Assembly (NCBI RefSeq): GCF_000002985.6
Contig: NC_003281.10
Coordinates: 3,100,001 to 3,164,000, forward strand
Length of the DNA: 64,000 nt
Source of the DNA: Caenorhabditis elegans
Taxonomy: Eukaryota; Nematoda; Chromadorea; Rhabditida; Rhabditidae
Reading direction: 5' to 3'
In this document: positions 11,601 to 22,114 of the stretch, piece by piece
How the letters are laid out: the number at the start of each line of letters is the position of its first letter
Position numbering within the stretch: position 1 is the stretch's first letter
Made by a program: the position numbers and the translations under genes
Notes under the pieces: generated by a model
Told to the model about the DNA's origin: nothing
What the model saw: only the letters and a program-made list of their open reading frames with translations
Databases searched by the model: none

Positions 11601-11707
11601 TTCCTGAAAAATATCGATTTTCTCAATTTTTTGGTAAAGTTATTCTCCTAAAAAATATCGATTTTTACTCACCTTTCCTCCGAATGATCTTCTGACGACA
11701 CTGACAT
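5668..11707 (-). CDS. Divergent SLC6-type (sodium:neurotransmitter symporter family) transporter, possibly decayed
   Basis: SLC6 proteins are 12-helix symporters. Exon blocks on minus: 11673-11707, 11290-11506, 10529-10667, 9895-10184, 9191-9374, 8691-8898, 8155-8217, 7890-8106, about 7432-7553, 7161-7298, 6726-6815, 6591-6680 and 5668-5946 (stop 5668-5670, AATAAA 5636-5641). Family matches: a TM1-like MSFPF replacing NVWRFP; YFLIPF and YAQYTIGQFT (TM2); a cysteine-containing second extracellular loop; GSINKFSNWC, close to the family's S-YNKFNNNC (TM6-7); LLAEGAVNTIYR, close to the QF-x-VEG-x-xTAL helix 8; and a final loop and helix with a lysine-rich tail. Predicted size is about 600 residues, normal for the family.

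Defects: TAG in frame at 11443-11445; the exon ending at 10529 has GA where GT is expected although the phase fits; the 9895 exon needs an extra short intron to keep frame; and the 7432-7553 exon changes frame near a T7 run. Translation could start after the TAG, at M in HENMALPS. It is either a pseudogene in progress or a gene whose splicing I have not resolved. The missing TM1 signature argues against canonical amine or amino-acid transport. Confidence 0.7.
6149..6210 (-). repeat. tRNA-like element T copy 13
   Basis: In the SLC6-like gene, intron 5947-6590, sense to the gene. Both boxes are intact on minus. Confidence 0.85.
6443..6504 (-). repeat. tRNA-like element T copy 14
   Basis: Second copy in the same intron. 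The A box is altered (TGACCTAGTGG). Confidence 0.83.
6931..6991 (+). repeat. tRNA-like element T copy 15
   Basis: Diverged copy in intron 6816-7160 (ATGACTGGGAGCACAAG) with a one-base deletion and a broken T-stem (GTCCGCGATGG). Confidence 0.8.
7650..7711 (-). repeat. tRNA-like element T copy 16
   Basis: In intron 7554-7889. The B box on minus (GGTTCGAGCCC) is one base off consensus. Confidence 0.85.
8264..8325 (-). repeat. tRNA-like element T copy 17
   Basis: In intron 8218-8690. T-arm and B box are intact on minus (GGTTCGAACCC). Confidence 0.85.
8547..8601 (-). repeat. tRNA-like element T copy 18 (7-nt deletion)
   Basis: Shares an intron with copy 17. It lacks seven bases of the anticodon-arm region (TCTTGGGGCCATCC on plus), so no tRNA cloverleaf is possible. 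Confidence 0.83.
9015..9076 (+). repeat. tRNA-like element T copy 19
   Basis: In intron 8899-9190. CACAACACC replaces CACAAGACC, a subtype shared with copies 20 and 21. The terminal stem TTTGGCC/GGTCAAA is intact. Confidence 0.85.
9479..9540 (+). repeat. tRNA-like element T copy 20
   Basis: In intron 9375-9894. ACAACACC subtype; B box GGTTCGACTCC. Confidence 0.85.
9773..9834 (+). repeat. tRNA-like element T copy 21
   Basis: Same intron as copy 20 and the same ACAACACC subtype, which suggests local duplication. The A box is damaged (ATGCCTAGTGG). Confidence 0.83.
10329..10390 (-). repeat. tRNA-like element T copy 22
   Basis: In intron 10185-10528, inverted. The central segment has GTCCCAGCC for GTCTCAGCC (as seen on plus). 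Confidence 0.85.
10806..10867 (+). repeat. tRNA-like element T copy 23
   Basis: In intron 10668-11289. The 3' half of the T-stem is eroded (GAGTCCCTGAGGGGG). Confidence 0.82.
11111..11172 (+). repeat. tRNA-like element T copy 24
   Basis: Same intron as copy 23. T-arm CCAGGGTTCGAGTCCGG is mispaired, while the terminal stem TTTGGCC/GGTCAAA is kept. Confidence 0.82.
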
Positions 11708-12851
11708 TATCGATTTTTCCTATTTTTCAAGATTTTGATTTTGAAATTATTGATTTTTCTGTAGAATTTTCCCCACAAATTAGAAATAATTTTTTTTTTC
11801 TAGTTTTGTTGTTTTAGGAAGAAATGTGGATAACGTGGAAATTTTATATTAAAAATGGTGAAAGTTTCACGTAAAAATATATGATTTATCGATTTTTTCA
11901 AAAAATTAAATTTTTTCAATTTGTAAATTGGTTATCTCGCTTCAAAATAAGTTTTACAATAAATTTTTACGGCAAAAAAAAAACAGAAAAAATCGATTAC
12001 CCAAAAAAATCACTTTTTAAAAAAATTGAAAAATCGATAATTTTTGGAAAAAAAGGCCTTAAAATCAATATTTCGAAGCTTTTCCAACATTTGTTGAGGT
12101 TTTCCTAAGCTATTCAATAAACAATGGAACAAATAAAAATTATTGATCACTGTGGGGCTCGAACCCCGGTCTTGTGGGTCTCAACCATCCGTGTTAGCCA
12201 CTAGGCCAAAAACTCATTTGTTTAAGAAATTGATATGGTAGCCATATCAACGGAAATTGGCTCAAAAACCGGGTTTTTCAAAAGAAAAATGCCAAAAGTC
12301 GATACATCTCTACTAAAATCGAATCTACCCCAAATTTCGTGGTGGGACCCAAAATCGGTGTCATTTTGAAGCTCCCAATCTGCTGAATTCAAATATCTAA
12401 TTTTCGTAGTGTTTTCGCTACAAAAACTATAGAAAAATTGTTTATTAAAAATAAATTTCTCTCTATATTGATACTACCTTTAAATTTTTTACAAAAAAAA
12501 CATGTCTGTGTGTAGGCGGATACAGGGAGGGGGATACCATCAGTAATTGGAGCTTAAAATTCCGGAAAAAATTGGGAAAGAAAGAAACCTGTAACATTTC
12601 GGATGTGTGGGCGGGCGGGTGATTGTGGTAAGTGAGAATTGGATATTCTGAGAAATTTTGAGCCATGGGAGGAAAAAAAGAACAAAAACTGGGTGAGGAT
12701 CGGGGGACATTTTTTTTGTTGCAAAATAGTCCCCCTACACGTACTCAAAAATTGGAAGTCAAAAAAAAAATTGAAAAAATGAGAAAAAAAATTTTTGTTT
12801 CGAATAAAATCAATCAATAATCAATATCGATTTTTTGCAGCATATTCCATA
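11708..12851. other. Intergenic region between the SLC6-like and NIPA genes
   Basis: AT-rich upstream region of the SLC6-like gene and 3' flank of the NIPA gene. It has tRNA-like copy 25, one R-family fragment (12335-12420) and a less AT-rich stretch at 12500-12760 with no convincing exon. Confidence 0.5.
12147..12207 (-). repeat. tRNA-like element T copy 25 (last copy)
   Basis: Upstream of the SLC6-like gene. I see no further copy from here to the end of the window. Confidence 0.83.
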
Positions 12852-15800
12852 TTAAGTATAAACCATTCGACGATTGCTATTCGACTGCCGCATACAGTAA
12901 TCATCCACCAGATTCGTCGACGACGACGAAAAGTCCGCATTTGCCAACGTGGCAGACGGCCGGGAGACGAGGCGCTGCACTTGGTACAGGGAGATGTTCA
13001 CGTCGCGGAACAGTTGCATCTGCAAACAAATTTTTTTTGAAAAGTTTTCAAAAATTCGAGAAAAAAAAAATTTTCCTAGAAAAATTGTCCAGTTTTATTT
13101 TGTATTTTTTTGAAAATCCGATTTTTTTAAAAATATTTTAACTTAAAAAATATCGTTTAAAATGCCCAAATCCGTTAATTTCGAGAAATTTGGGTCCCGG
13201 CACGAAAGTAGGGTACTGTAGTTTTCGTGGCGGGACCCAAAGTAGGCGGAACCTAGGCATGATGGATGTCATTTTAAAGGTCTCGACAAGCTTTCTTTTT
13301 TTTAAAGAAAACATTTAATTTCTGGCTAAAAATCTGGAAATCTAGAAATTTAAAATTTTTCAAAAAAAAAAAAACAAAAAAAATTCGGAATTCTTGCTTT
13401 TCAAAATTTTAATTTTTTTTTAAATTTTAGATTCAATTCAAATCATTAAGAGCTTTAGAATGAACCCCAATATGTCTATAATATAGAGAAGTTTGGGTCT
13501 CGCAACGAAAGTCACACCCGGGGTACTGTAGTTTTCGTGGCGGGACCCAAGGTTGGCAGAACCTAGGCAAGATGGGGCTCATTTTAAAGGTCTCGACAAG
13601 CTGAATAAGAAAATTTGAATGAAAACAAAAAATTCCTAGCTAATCTAAAAAATTTGAAAATTTAAAAAATTAATTTTTTTACCAAAAGAAAAACATTTTT
13701 TTCGAAATTTTTTTTTTAAATTAAAGTTTTTAAAATTTCACTTTTTCTCGATTTTTCTGAAAATTTTTACCTGGAAAATGCCGATAATAGTCGTCAAAAA
13801 GCCGACAAAATTTCCAATAACATCAGATGCTCCGAGACAAGACCACTCCTTATACAGAATCGATGAGGCAAGAATGACGAATGTGGTGAAGAAGACGTAA
13901 TAAATCGGTGTCACCATTGAAGTATTAAAGATATCCAGAGCTTTGTTGAGATAAATCAACTGTACCGAGACACACATCGCCACTGACGCCAGCCAAAAAT
14001 AGGTGAGCCAGTTGGTGAATTGTTGGTTGCCGGCAAGGGTTTCCTGCAACAAAATATCGATTTTTTTATTCATTCTAATCAATTTTCAAAAAATTAGAAA
14101 AAACGGACAAAAAAAAATTTTTTTTGTTTGAAACTTTTTTTCCGATTTTTTGAACACAAAATAATTATTTTCCAAAAATAACGAATTTTTGACGACATTT
14201 TTGAATTCAGCTTGTTAAGACCTTCAAAAAGACCCCCAAACTGCTTAGGTTCCGCCCACTTTGGGCCCCACCACGAAAACTACAGTACCCCCCGGCAAAA
14301 AAAAATTTTTTTTTGCCAAAATGTCTTATTTTTTGTAAATTTTCAGATTCGCCTCGTTGAGATCTTCACAAAAATCCCCATCATGCTTAGGTTCCGCCCA
14401 CTTTGGGTCCCACCACGAAAACTACAGTAACCCCGGAGGATTTCGTGGCGGGACCCAAAATGTTCAAAGTTGGCGCAATATAGGCATGATGGGGGTTATT
14501 TGAAAGCTCTCAATGTGCTGAATTTGAATAAACACTGGGATAAGTGAGAAATTGAAAAATATTTGAAAAAAAAAGTCTCGAAGCGAAACAAAACGGATTT
14601 TGGCTCAAATTTCATGAAATTTCCAGGTTTTTTTGCTGCAGTTCTTCCGCAATTTCCATTCAAAAATCGTGGTAAACCTTAATAGCAAGGCCCAAGCCTT
14701 TAACCGAAAGAACTGATAATGATCCAATGAGTGAGCACACAGAAATGTACACTAAAATATTCGAATGACCGTAACGCGGAGCCACATAGACAACGATGAA
14801 GCCCGTCGCAAGAATAATGAGTATCACGTAGATCAAAAATCCCGCGTCTTTCATTTTCAGCGCCAAGTCTGCCATCGAACCGACTTCCTCTTCTTTCGGC
14901 GAATGAATTACGATTACGGTGGAGCCGAGGAGGCAAAGAGCACAACCGATTGAGCCGAGAAGATTTAGACGTTCGTTTAGCATTCGGGATGATAGAATTG
15001 CTCTGGAAATTTGAAATTCAGTCTTTTGTAAAAATTTTAGAAATTTTTTTGGAAAATTTTTTAAATATTTTTGAACAACTTTCGAAAAAATTGTTTTTTT
15101 GAAATTTTTAAAACTTGGCTCTATAAATTTTTTCCTACTAGCTTAGTGTTAATTACCTAAACTAAAATTGTTCTGAAAAATTGAATTTTGACTAAAAAAA
15201 AAAAAAAAAAATTAAAAATTTGTTTTCGGAATTTTTTTTAGAAAAAAATTAACGAACTTTTTCCGAGCAAAACCATTTCAAAATTTGTCTTTAGCTCATT
15301 TTCAGCTTCAATTTAAGCCCCATATCGACTATATTCCTACATTCCCTCAAAAATTGGGTCTCGCAGCGAAAACCTCAAATTTAAAGGCGCATAGGCCAAA
15401 ATGGATGGGATTCTGTGGAAATTGAAGCTGAAAATATTTTAACTGCAAAACAAAAAAAATCCGAACGAAATTGTAATTTTTCCAAAAAAAAATTTTTAGG
15501 TCAAAAACTTTGAAAAATTACAACATTAAAAAAAAAACTCACGTCACAATTACAGAAAGCGCACCCAACGGTGTAACCAATGAAGCCGGTGCAAATGCAT
15601 AAGCCGCAAAATTACAAGCTTCTCCGATGCCCACTGAAATTATTTTCAGCTTATTTTTTTTCCACCGAACGGTTTTATAACGAATTTTTACGTAAAATTT
15701 CGCGTTCAGCTCTCCGAGAGCTTTCATTTAAGCCCCATATCGACTATATTCCATGAAATTTGAAAATTGGAGCTTCTATGCGCCTTTAAATTCTCGAATT

Positions 15801-16620
15801 TCGCGGCGAGACCCGAAATTTCAAAAAACTCTGAAAACCGGTGACATGTGTGTGTTATAAGAAAGCTCCACACCGGCTGAATTCGAAGCATTTCGCCAAA
15901 AACTGGAAAAATGGGTCTCACCGCGAAAGTTCAGAAAAATCTGAAAAATTTAAAGGCGCATAGAGAGGTAAAATTTCAAAATGACTGGAATATAGTCGTG
16001 TGGGAGGTTTTTGAAAAGCTCTCGGTGTGCTGAATTTGAAAATTTGAAAAAAAAATTGTGAAATTTTTTTTTTGAAAATTCAAAAAAAAAATCAAAATGT
16101 TTTTTTTTTCATATTTTCGATTTTTGCCGATTCTTTCTTTCAAACTCACTCGTAATAACACCCATCCACCACATCCATTCCCGTAGATACCCATAACCGC
16201 CTTCCGATGCCCGTTGTGACGTGTCACCGCTGGCCAACTTGAGCAGTGCCTTCTTTTTGATAATAAATGAACTGCCGATAAATAGTGACGAGCTAACCGC
16301 TAGACCCAAGCCAATGTAGAAGTCCGTCGAGGCGTAGTGCACTGAAAGGAAAAACCGATAAAAATTTTTTGGAAAAAAATTTCGAAAAAAAATTTTTTTT
16401 TCGACAATTTATTTTTCTTGAAATTTTTTTTCGTACATTATCAGATAAAAATTGAAATTCAGCTCGTTTTCAGCTTTCAAATGACCCCCATATTGCCCAG
16501 TTTCCGTCAATTTTAAAAAATCGGGTAACGCCACGAAAACCTAAATTTAAAAGCGCAACAGCAGCTAAAAATTCAAAATTGACGGAATCTGGCCAATATG
16601 GGGCTTATTTTAAAGCTCAG
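12335..16620. repeat. R-family (CGTGGCGGGACCC) repeats in NIPA introns
   Basis: About eight diverged copies, at about 12335-12420, 13180-13290, 13480-13610, 14205-14310, 14340-14540, 15290-15430, 15715-16035 and 16455-16620. Shared text is GTTTTCGTGGCGGGACCC, TACTGTAG, and GGGGTTATTTGAAAGCTCTC before GCTGAATT. The 15715-16035 copy is a nearly complete inverted pair. Copies avoid exons. Confidence 0.75.
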
Positions 16621-17006
16621 AGCACCACAAATTCAGTAAAATCACTGAAAAACTCAAAATTCTGAGCTTTCGAAATGAAAATTCTGCAAAAAGAGAGGAA
16701 AAGAAAACTCACTTTCTGAATTTGCTCTCGAATAGTTAGAAATGATTGGAAAAATCGATTAGGAAGCGTGAGAATTTCGAAATTTTGATTAAAATTGAGA
16801 TAAGAATGAATTTTTGGATTTTTGGGGTTCACGGGAAAAATTTTTGCAAAATTTTTTTTTTCGAAAATTTAAATATTTTATTTCTAACCATTTTTTTTCT
16901 GAAAACCTCATACAAACCTTCATCCATCGTATTAACACTGCCAATTGAAGAGGAATCAGCGGCCACTGGCAGTATCACCTGACTGGATGAAGCCACGGAC
17001 GCCATG
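12852..17006 (-). CDS. nipa-1: NIPA-family magnesium transporter
   Basis: NIPA proteins are multi-helix membrane transporters for Mg2+ of the DMT superfamily. Exons on minus: 16918-17005, 16150-16341, 15543-15633, 14678-15002, 13771-14043 and 12852-13019, all GT/AG with matching phase, 378 residues. ATG at 17003-17005 directly follows TTTTTTTCAG-C, so the acceptor could receive a trans-spliced leader or an upstream exon.

Family landmarks in order: DFYIGLGLA (TM1), [59 protein letters not shown], the [13 protein letters not shown] block, [62 protein letters not shown], and a 55-residue serine-rich tail. The match to human NIPA1/NIPA2 extends through all helices. Introns carry R-family repeats. 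The symbol is from memory of C. elegans Y53G8B.4. Confidence 0.95.
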
Positions 17007-19087
17007 CTGAAAAAAATTAAAAATTTTCAAAAAAAAAAAAAAAGTTTTTTTTTCAGAAAAAAAACGTCATAGAAAAGAGAGTTCATTCAATACTACAATA
17101 GTTCGATGTGTGCTCTTTTTTCGGTTCTAAATGTCTGAAAATGTCACGTTTTTTGATAAGATAGGTGGTGTATTGGTGGTTATCAGTTGTGATTTCGGCA
17201 CATAATATTAAAAAATCGTAGTTTATACGTGTGATACGTGGTTTTAGAATAGGAACTGGTGATGAAGAAAAAAAAAGAAGGAAAATTGGTAATTGAGAGT
17301 TTTTAAAAAATTTAAAAAATTGAAAAAAAAAATTGTTTTTTTTCTCAAATTCCAGATTTACATAAAAAAATTTCCAATTTTTTAAAAACAATTATATACT
17401 TAAGTTACAGAAAAAAATCGCTTTTTTCCAGGTAATTTGACATGATAATTTTGTCGATTTTTTAATTATAAAATTAAAACTTTTTCATTGAAAAAAAAAA
17501 ACATTTTTCCAGCTATTTTTTGGATTAAAATTTAATTTTTTTTAACAATTAAAATAAGCTTGAATTTGAAAAAAATCAAGGAAATATAAAATTGTTTTAA
17601 AAAATTATTTTAAATTTTTTGAAACAAATTTTCCGAATATTTGAAAAAAATTTGCCTGAAAAACCTTTCAAAACTCGTCGAGTTTACTCTAAATATCAAA
17701 TTTCTCCAAAAACATTTTTTTTCATAAATTTCAAAACCCGGAACATTAATAATCTCTGATCATTATAGTTGACGTAAATTCTCAAAAAAAATTCCAAAAA
17801 AGAAAAATTGTAGACGTCAGCAAGCAAAAGCAACAGTAGCGGAAGGTGTTATTTGCAAAATAAAGGTAACATAGAAATAGTCATCCAATGCGCTATTTTG
17901 AGAAATGGGGAGAGGTTGTGTGACGTCATTTGGGGGCTCTTTTATGTGCTCAGCTGAAAATCTGGAGCTCAATGGGATCTGAGGAGCTGAGCTTCTAGGT
18001 TTTAGACGTCAATATGGGATACCTAGTAGATTTTTCAGAAAAAAATTATCTTAAAACATCGTTAATATGGAAACATCGAAAAAAAAGGTTTTTTTTTCCA
18101 AAAATTGATAAATTTTGAATATTTATGTTTTTTTTTTACGGTTAAAAACCCTATCAAATTCAATTTTTTTTTCAAAAATTTCAAATTTTCAATAAATTCA
18201 CTTCAAGTTGAAGTACTTTTTCTGTTGAGTATTTGTTTTTTAAATTTTAAATTAAAAATATTTACAAATTTTCTGAAAACAACGATTAAAACTAAAAAAG
18301 GAATACTATTGAAATTTTAAAACTTCCAAAAAAAACCGATTTTTTCCGTTTTTTTCGGAGAAAATTGAAAAAAAATTGGAAATTTCAGAAATTGAACAAT
18401 CTGAAATTCAAAAATCTAAAAAAAAAAAAGAAAAAAAAATTAATTTTTTTTATTTATGCTTAATTAGCCTTTCTGACAAAAGAAAAATGATGAAAAATAA
18501 ATAATTTAGAAATTTTTTTTTCGAAGCTAAACTTGAATTTTTAAAAAATTTTTTGAGCTATTATTTAAAAAATATTTTTAAACAACCCAAACATGCTCAA
18601 AAATTTTTTTTTTGCATTTTTCACCATATATTGAATACAAATCACACAAAATAATACATTGTCGTGAGAAAAAAAAATAACATTTCGATTAATCACAAGG
18701 TTTTTCTTATTGTTATGAATTATTAGAAAAGGAGGGAGAACAGGTAGGAAAATGAAAGTGTAGGGGTTTTCTCGGAACATTCTAGAAGAAATTTTTTTTT
18801 TTTTGAAAATCAAATAAATATTACGGGGTAAGTTAATTATTGGTTGGGGTGAAAAATAAATTTTGATCGATAATAAATAAATTAAAAATTCAGAAATTTT
18901 TTTGAAACTACCTTATTAATTATTAAGATCATCATTATCATAGTAGTTATCATAGATATTTTCTTAAAACTTCAAATTTTCAGATAATTTTTTTTTGTGA
19001 AATTCGTGCTCGAAATATGCGAATTTCTTATTTTATTAACATATATCAAAATTTGGAACAAAATTGTTAAAAGAGCTATATATATAT
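17007..19087. other. AT-rich DNA upstream of the NIPA gene
   Basis: Largely poly-A/poly-T text without coding signal. A less biased patch at 17810-18005 (GACGTCAGCAAGCAAAAGC, TGTGTGACGTCA and TTAGACGTCAATATG) has three GACGTCA-like sites within 200 bp. It is the only stretch here that looks regulatory. Confidence 0.4.
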
Positions 19088-19952
19088 TAGGTCTCCAAAT
19101 AAGTTCCGGGTCAAAAATCATAACTTTGTTCGCTGCAAATCGATTTTTATGAAACTTTGGGAATTTATGTTATCAACCATGATCTTTCATTTGACAATTG
19201 TCACAAAAGTTGTTGACCACCCCAAGTGGCCTAACTCGGAGCCAATTTTTTCAGGCATTTTTCTGATCTCGCTTCTTTTCATCTTTGAATTGAGGTTTGT
19301 GTGCGGATTTTGCTTTGTTTAGAATACATCATTAGAAAACGACAAAAGTTTAGAAAAAATCCGTCCAAAAAATTTTTGTCGAAAATTCTAGATTTTTCAT
19401 ACAAAAATGATGTAACCAAGTGTAAATTATTTTTACACATACAAATCCTTTTAGTTTGAAATTTGAAACTTAAGAAATATTCAAAAAACTCAAAAATTAT
19501 CCGAAAAAATTATATTTTCTATTATCATTTTAGTGTATCGAACTAAATTGATATGTTTTGTATGTCTAAAAATAATTTACACTTGGTTACATCATTTTTG
19601 TAGAAAAAACTAGAATTTTCGACAAAACATTTTTTCGAAGATTTTTGGACGATCAACCAAAAAAAATTTTTTGGACGGATTTTTCTCCAAACTTTTGTCG
19701 TTTTCTAATGATGTGTTCTAAACAAAGCAAAATTCGCACACAAACCTCAATTGAAAGTTGAAAAGAAGCGAGATCAGAAAAATGCATGAAAAAATTGGCT
19801 CCGAGTTAGGCCACTTGGGGTGGTCAAAAAATTTTGTGACTATTGTCAAATGAAAGATCATAGTTGATAATGTAAATTCCCAAAGTTTCATAAAAATTGA
19901 TACGCAGCGAACAAAGTTATGATTTTTGACCCGGAACTTATTTGGAGACCTA
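19088..19952. mobile_element. Mariner-like foldback (MITE) element
   Basis: An 865-bp near-palindrome. Its left end is TAGGTCTCCAAATAAGTTCC and the right end is the reverse complement, both flanked by TA. The terminal text resembles mariner-family inverted repeats (AGGT-N-ATAAGT-CC-GGTC), and TA is the target those elements use. Arms of about 430 bp match almost base for base, for example GGCCTAACTCGGAGCCAATT on the left and its complement near 19797-19816. There is no transposase ORF. A second partial end (GGAGACCTATATATA) abuts on the right. Confidence 0.8.
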
Positions 19953-19966
19953 ATATATTGGAGACC

Positions 19967-19999
<33 letters not shown>

Positions 20000-21401
20000 G
20001 AATGAACAATTTGAAAAATGTTCATTGTTTTCAATTAAAATTTTAAAAACCTAAAGCCCAGCAGCAAAAAAACTTTATAGCTCACCCCAAAAGAGAAAAG
20101 TGTCGAGTTTCACATGGGTGGAAATTGGAATGTATATGAGTGTGTGTGTGCCCATGTCAGGTGACATACTATCACTATCACACACACACACACAGAGAGG
20201 ATGTCATAAAAAAGCAGCGGCGACGGGAGAGCACTTTAGTCGGGGGGTTTTCAGTCGAATTTGTATGAATAATGAGCCAAGTTCACAATTTTTTTTTGGA
20301 GCCTGGTCAGTGAACGTTCAAAATATAATATTCAAGAAAAAGCAAAGTTAGAAAATTATAATATTAATTCCCGGCAAATCGGCAAACCGGCACTTTGCCG
20401 AAAAAAAATTTGCAGCTCACCCTTAATAGGAATATATAGGTATATATGTGGTATACAGGCATATAAAAATTGCGTTCATAATTTAAAGATAGGCATATCT
20501 ACATAATAGACAATAGTATGTAATATAATTTAATTTAAAATTGGTAGTGACGAATTTTGAAAAAAAATCGTTATTTTGAAAAATCCTACAACAAAATTAA
20601 ATTAAACTGGAATTTATCAATAAAACTATTCCAATTTCAATTAATGCTAACTTTAGTTGAATTTAACTAATTCTATTCAAATTAAAGTATTTTAAAATTC
20701 CTCGAAATTCTATTTTTAAAAGATTTAAGCTAAAAATTAATTGAATGTAACTTTAACTTTTGTGTAAAAAAGCGCCAAATGATCTCCGAAACTCGTACTT
20801 TAAGGGATTAATCTCATGATAATATCCCAGGTGGCCGTGTGATTAGAAAAAAACTTGCGAAATTCTGAATGTGAGCATAGTTCAGGTATTTAATATTTTT
20901 AGTAGTTCTTGTAACTGCACAACGACAATTTTGAGTAAAATTTAAAATTTTTAAAATTTCAATATTTTCGAAAATTCTGAGAACACCTTTTATCAATCTC
21001 GAAATTCAAAACAATTTTAGGCTGAACATCAACTTAATTAAAACATTTTCAGTTTCCCAATGCATCTAAACTCGATTATTCTATTGGTTCCTGGCGCGAA
21101 ATTCAAATTTTAAAATTTTCCAAAAACTGTGTTGAATATTATACAACTCTAAATATTATTTAACCAACGCAAAATTCAAGAGACCTCCTATTAAACTACA
21201 AAATAGCCTAATCAGACCAAAAAAAAAATGTTATGCTGGCTAACAAAAAAAAAAGAGTCGCCGCCACCCCCAACACTGACTGCATAGCGTATCCAATGGT
21301 GACCGTTGTATGAGAGAATTTGTGTATACACACAGTAGATTAGATTAAAAAGCACACGTTACATATATATTTTTTGGTGTCTGCTGCTGAGCATAGGTGT
21401 A
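19953..21401. other. Intergenic: TA microsatellite, CA tract, no gene
   Basis: A TA microsatellite lies near 19970-19991 and a CA tract at 20180-20195. A mixed-composition patch at 20090-20290 (including GCAGCGGCGACGGGAGAGC) and another at 21245-21360 could be regulatory. No splice-bounded exon was found. Confidence 0.45.
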
Positions 21402-21406
21402 AATTG

Positions 21407-22109
21407 GGGCAGGACTTTTTGCTCACGAGGGACGAGGAAAAGTGGTTTCTAGGCCATGGCCGAGGGGCCGACAAGTTTCAGCGGCCATTTATCTTGCTTT
21501 GTTTTCCGCCTGTTTTCTCTTGTTTTTCACAGCTTTTTCCCGTTTTTTCTTATTAAAACTGATAAATAAATACTTTTTGCAGATGCTAAAACAATTTTCA
21601 AGTAAAAAAATTATGTATTCAGTCGGCAAGCAGCGGTGAAAGTGGTCAATGCAATATGATGGATTACGGGAATACAATACCTAAACTTTTCTGAAACATG
21701 ATACATATGCTGCTTAGATGCTGATATTACCTGATTTTCATAACGAGACCGCTGAAAAAGTTTTGAGATTTTCAAAATTCAACTTTTTGTGCGAAAATCT
21801 CGACTTTTTCACCAAAAAAGTTGAATTTTGGAAACCTCAAAACTTTTTCAGCGGTCTTGTTATGAACATCAGGTAGTCTCAGCATTTAAGCAGCATATGT
21901 ATCATGTTTCAGAAAAAGTTAAGGTTTTGTATTCCCGTAAAAATAATTATTTAACAGTTTTATTAAGAAAAAACGAAAAAAATCGATGAAAAACGAAAGA
22001 AAACAGGCGGAAAACAAAGCAAGACAAATGGCCGCTGAAACTTGTCGGCCCCTCGGCCATGGCCTAGAAACAACTTTTCCTCGTCCCTCGTGAGGAAAAA
22101 GTTGCAGTG
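21407..22109. mobile_element. Palindromic MITE, copy A
   Basis: A 703-bp foldback element. Its right end CCTCGTGAGGAAAAAG then TTGCAGTG matches copy B at 23394-24196; its left end is diverged (GGGCAGGACTTTTTGCTCAC). The 5-bp AATTG flanks both sides (21402-21406 and 22110-22114), a target duplication. The right arm is shortened internally relative to copy B. The centre holds a second, nested palindrome around GACCGCTGAAAAAGTTTTGA. Confidence 0.8.
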
Positions 22110-22114
22110 AATTG

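Noticed and set aside
508-12207. True tRNA genes
   Set aside because: Although B and A boxes are present, canonical acceptor stems do not pair, anticodon arms are poor, and one copy lacks seven bases. They are treated as tRNA-like repeats.
16712-16720. A 3-nt microexon (AAA) between acceptor and donor in NIPA intron 1
   Set aside because: The flanking exons already join in phase and match the family without it.
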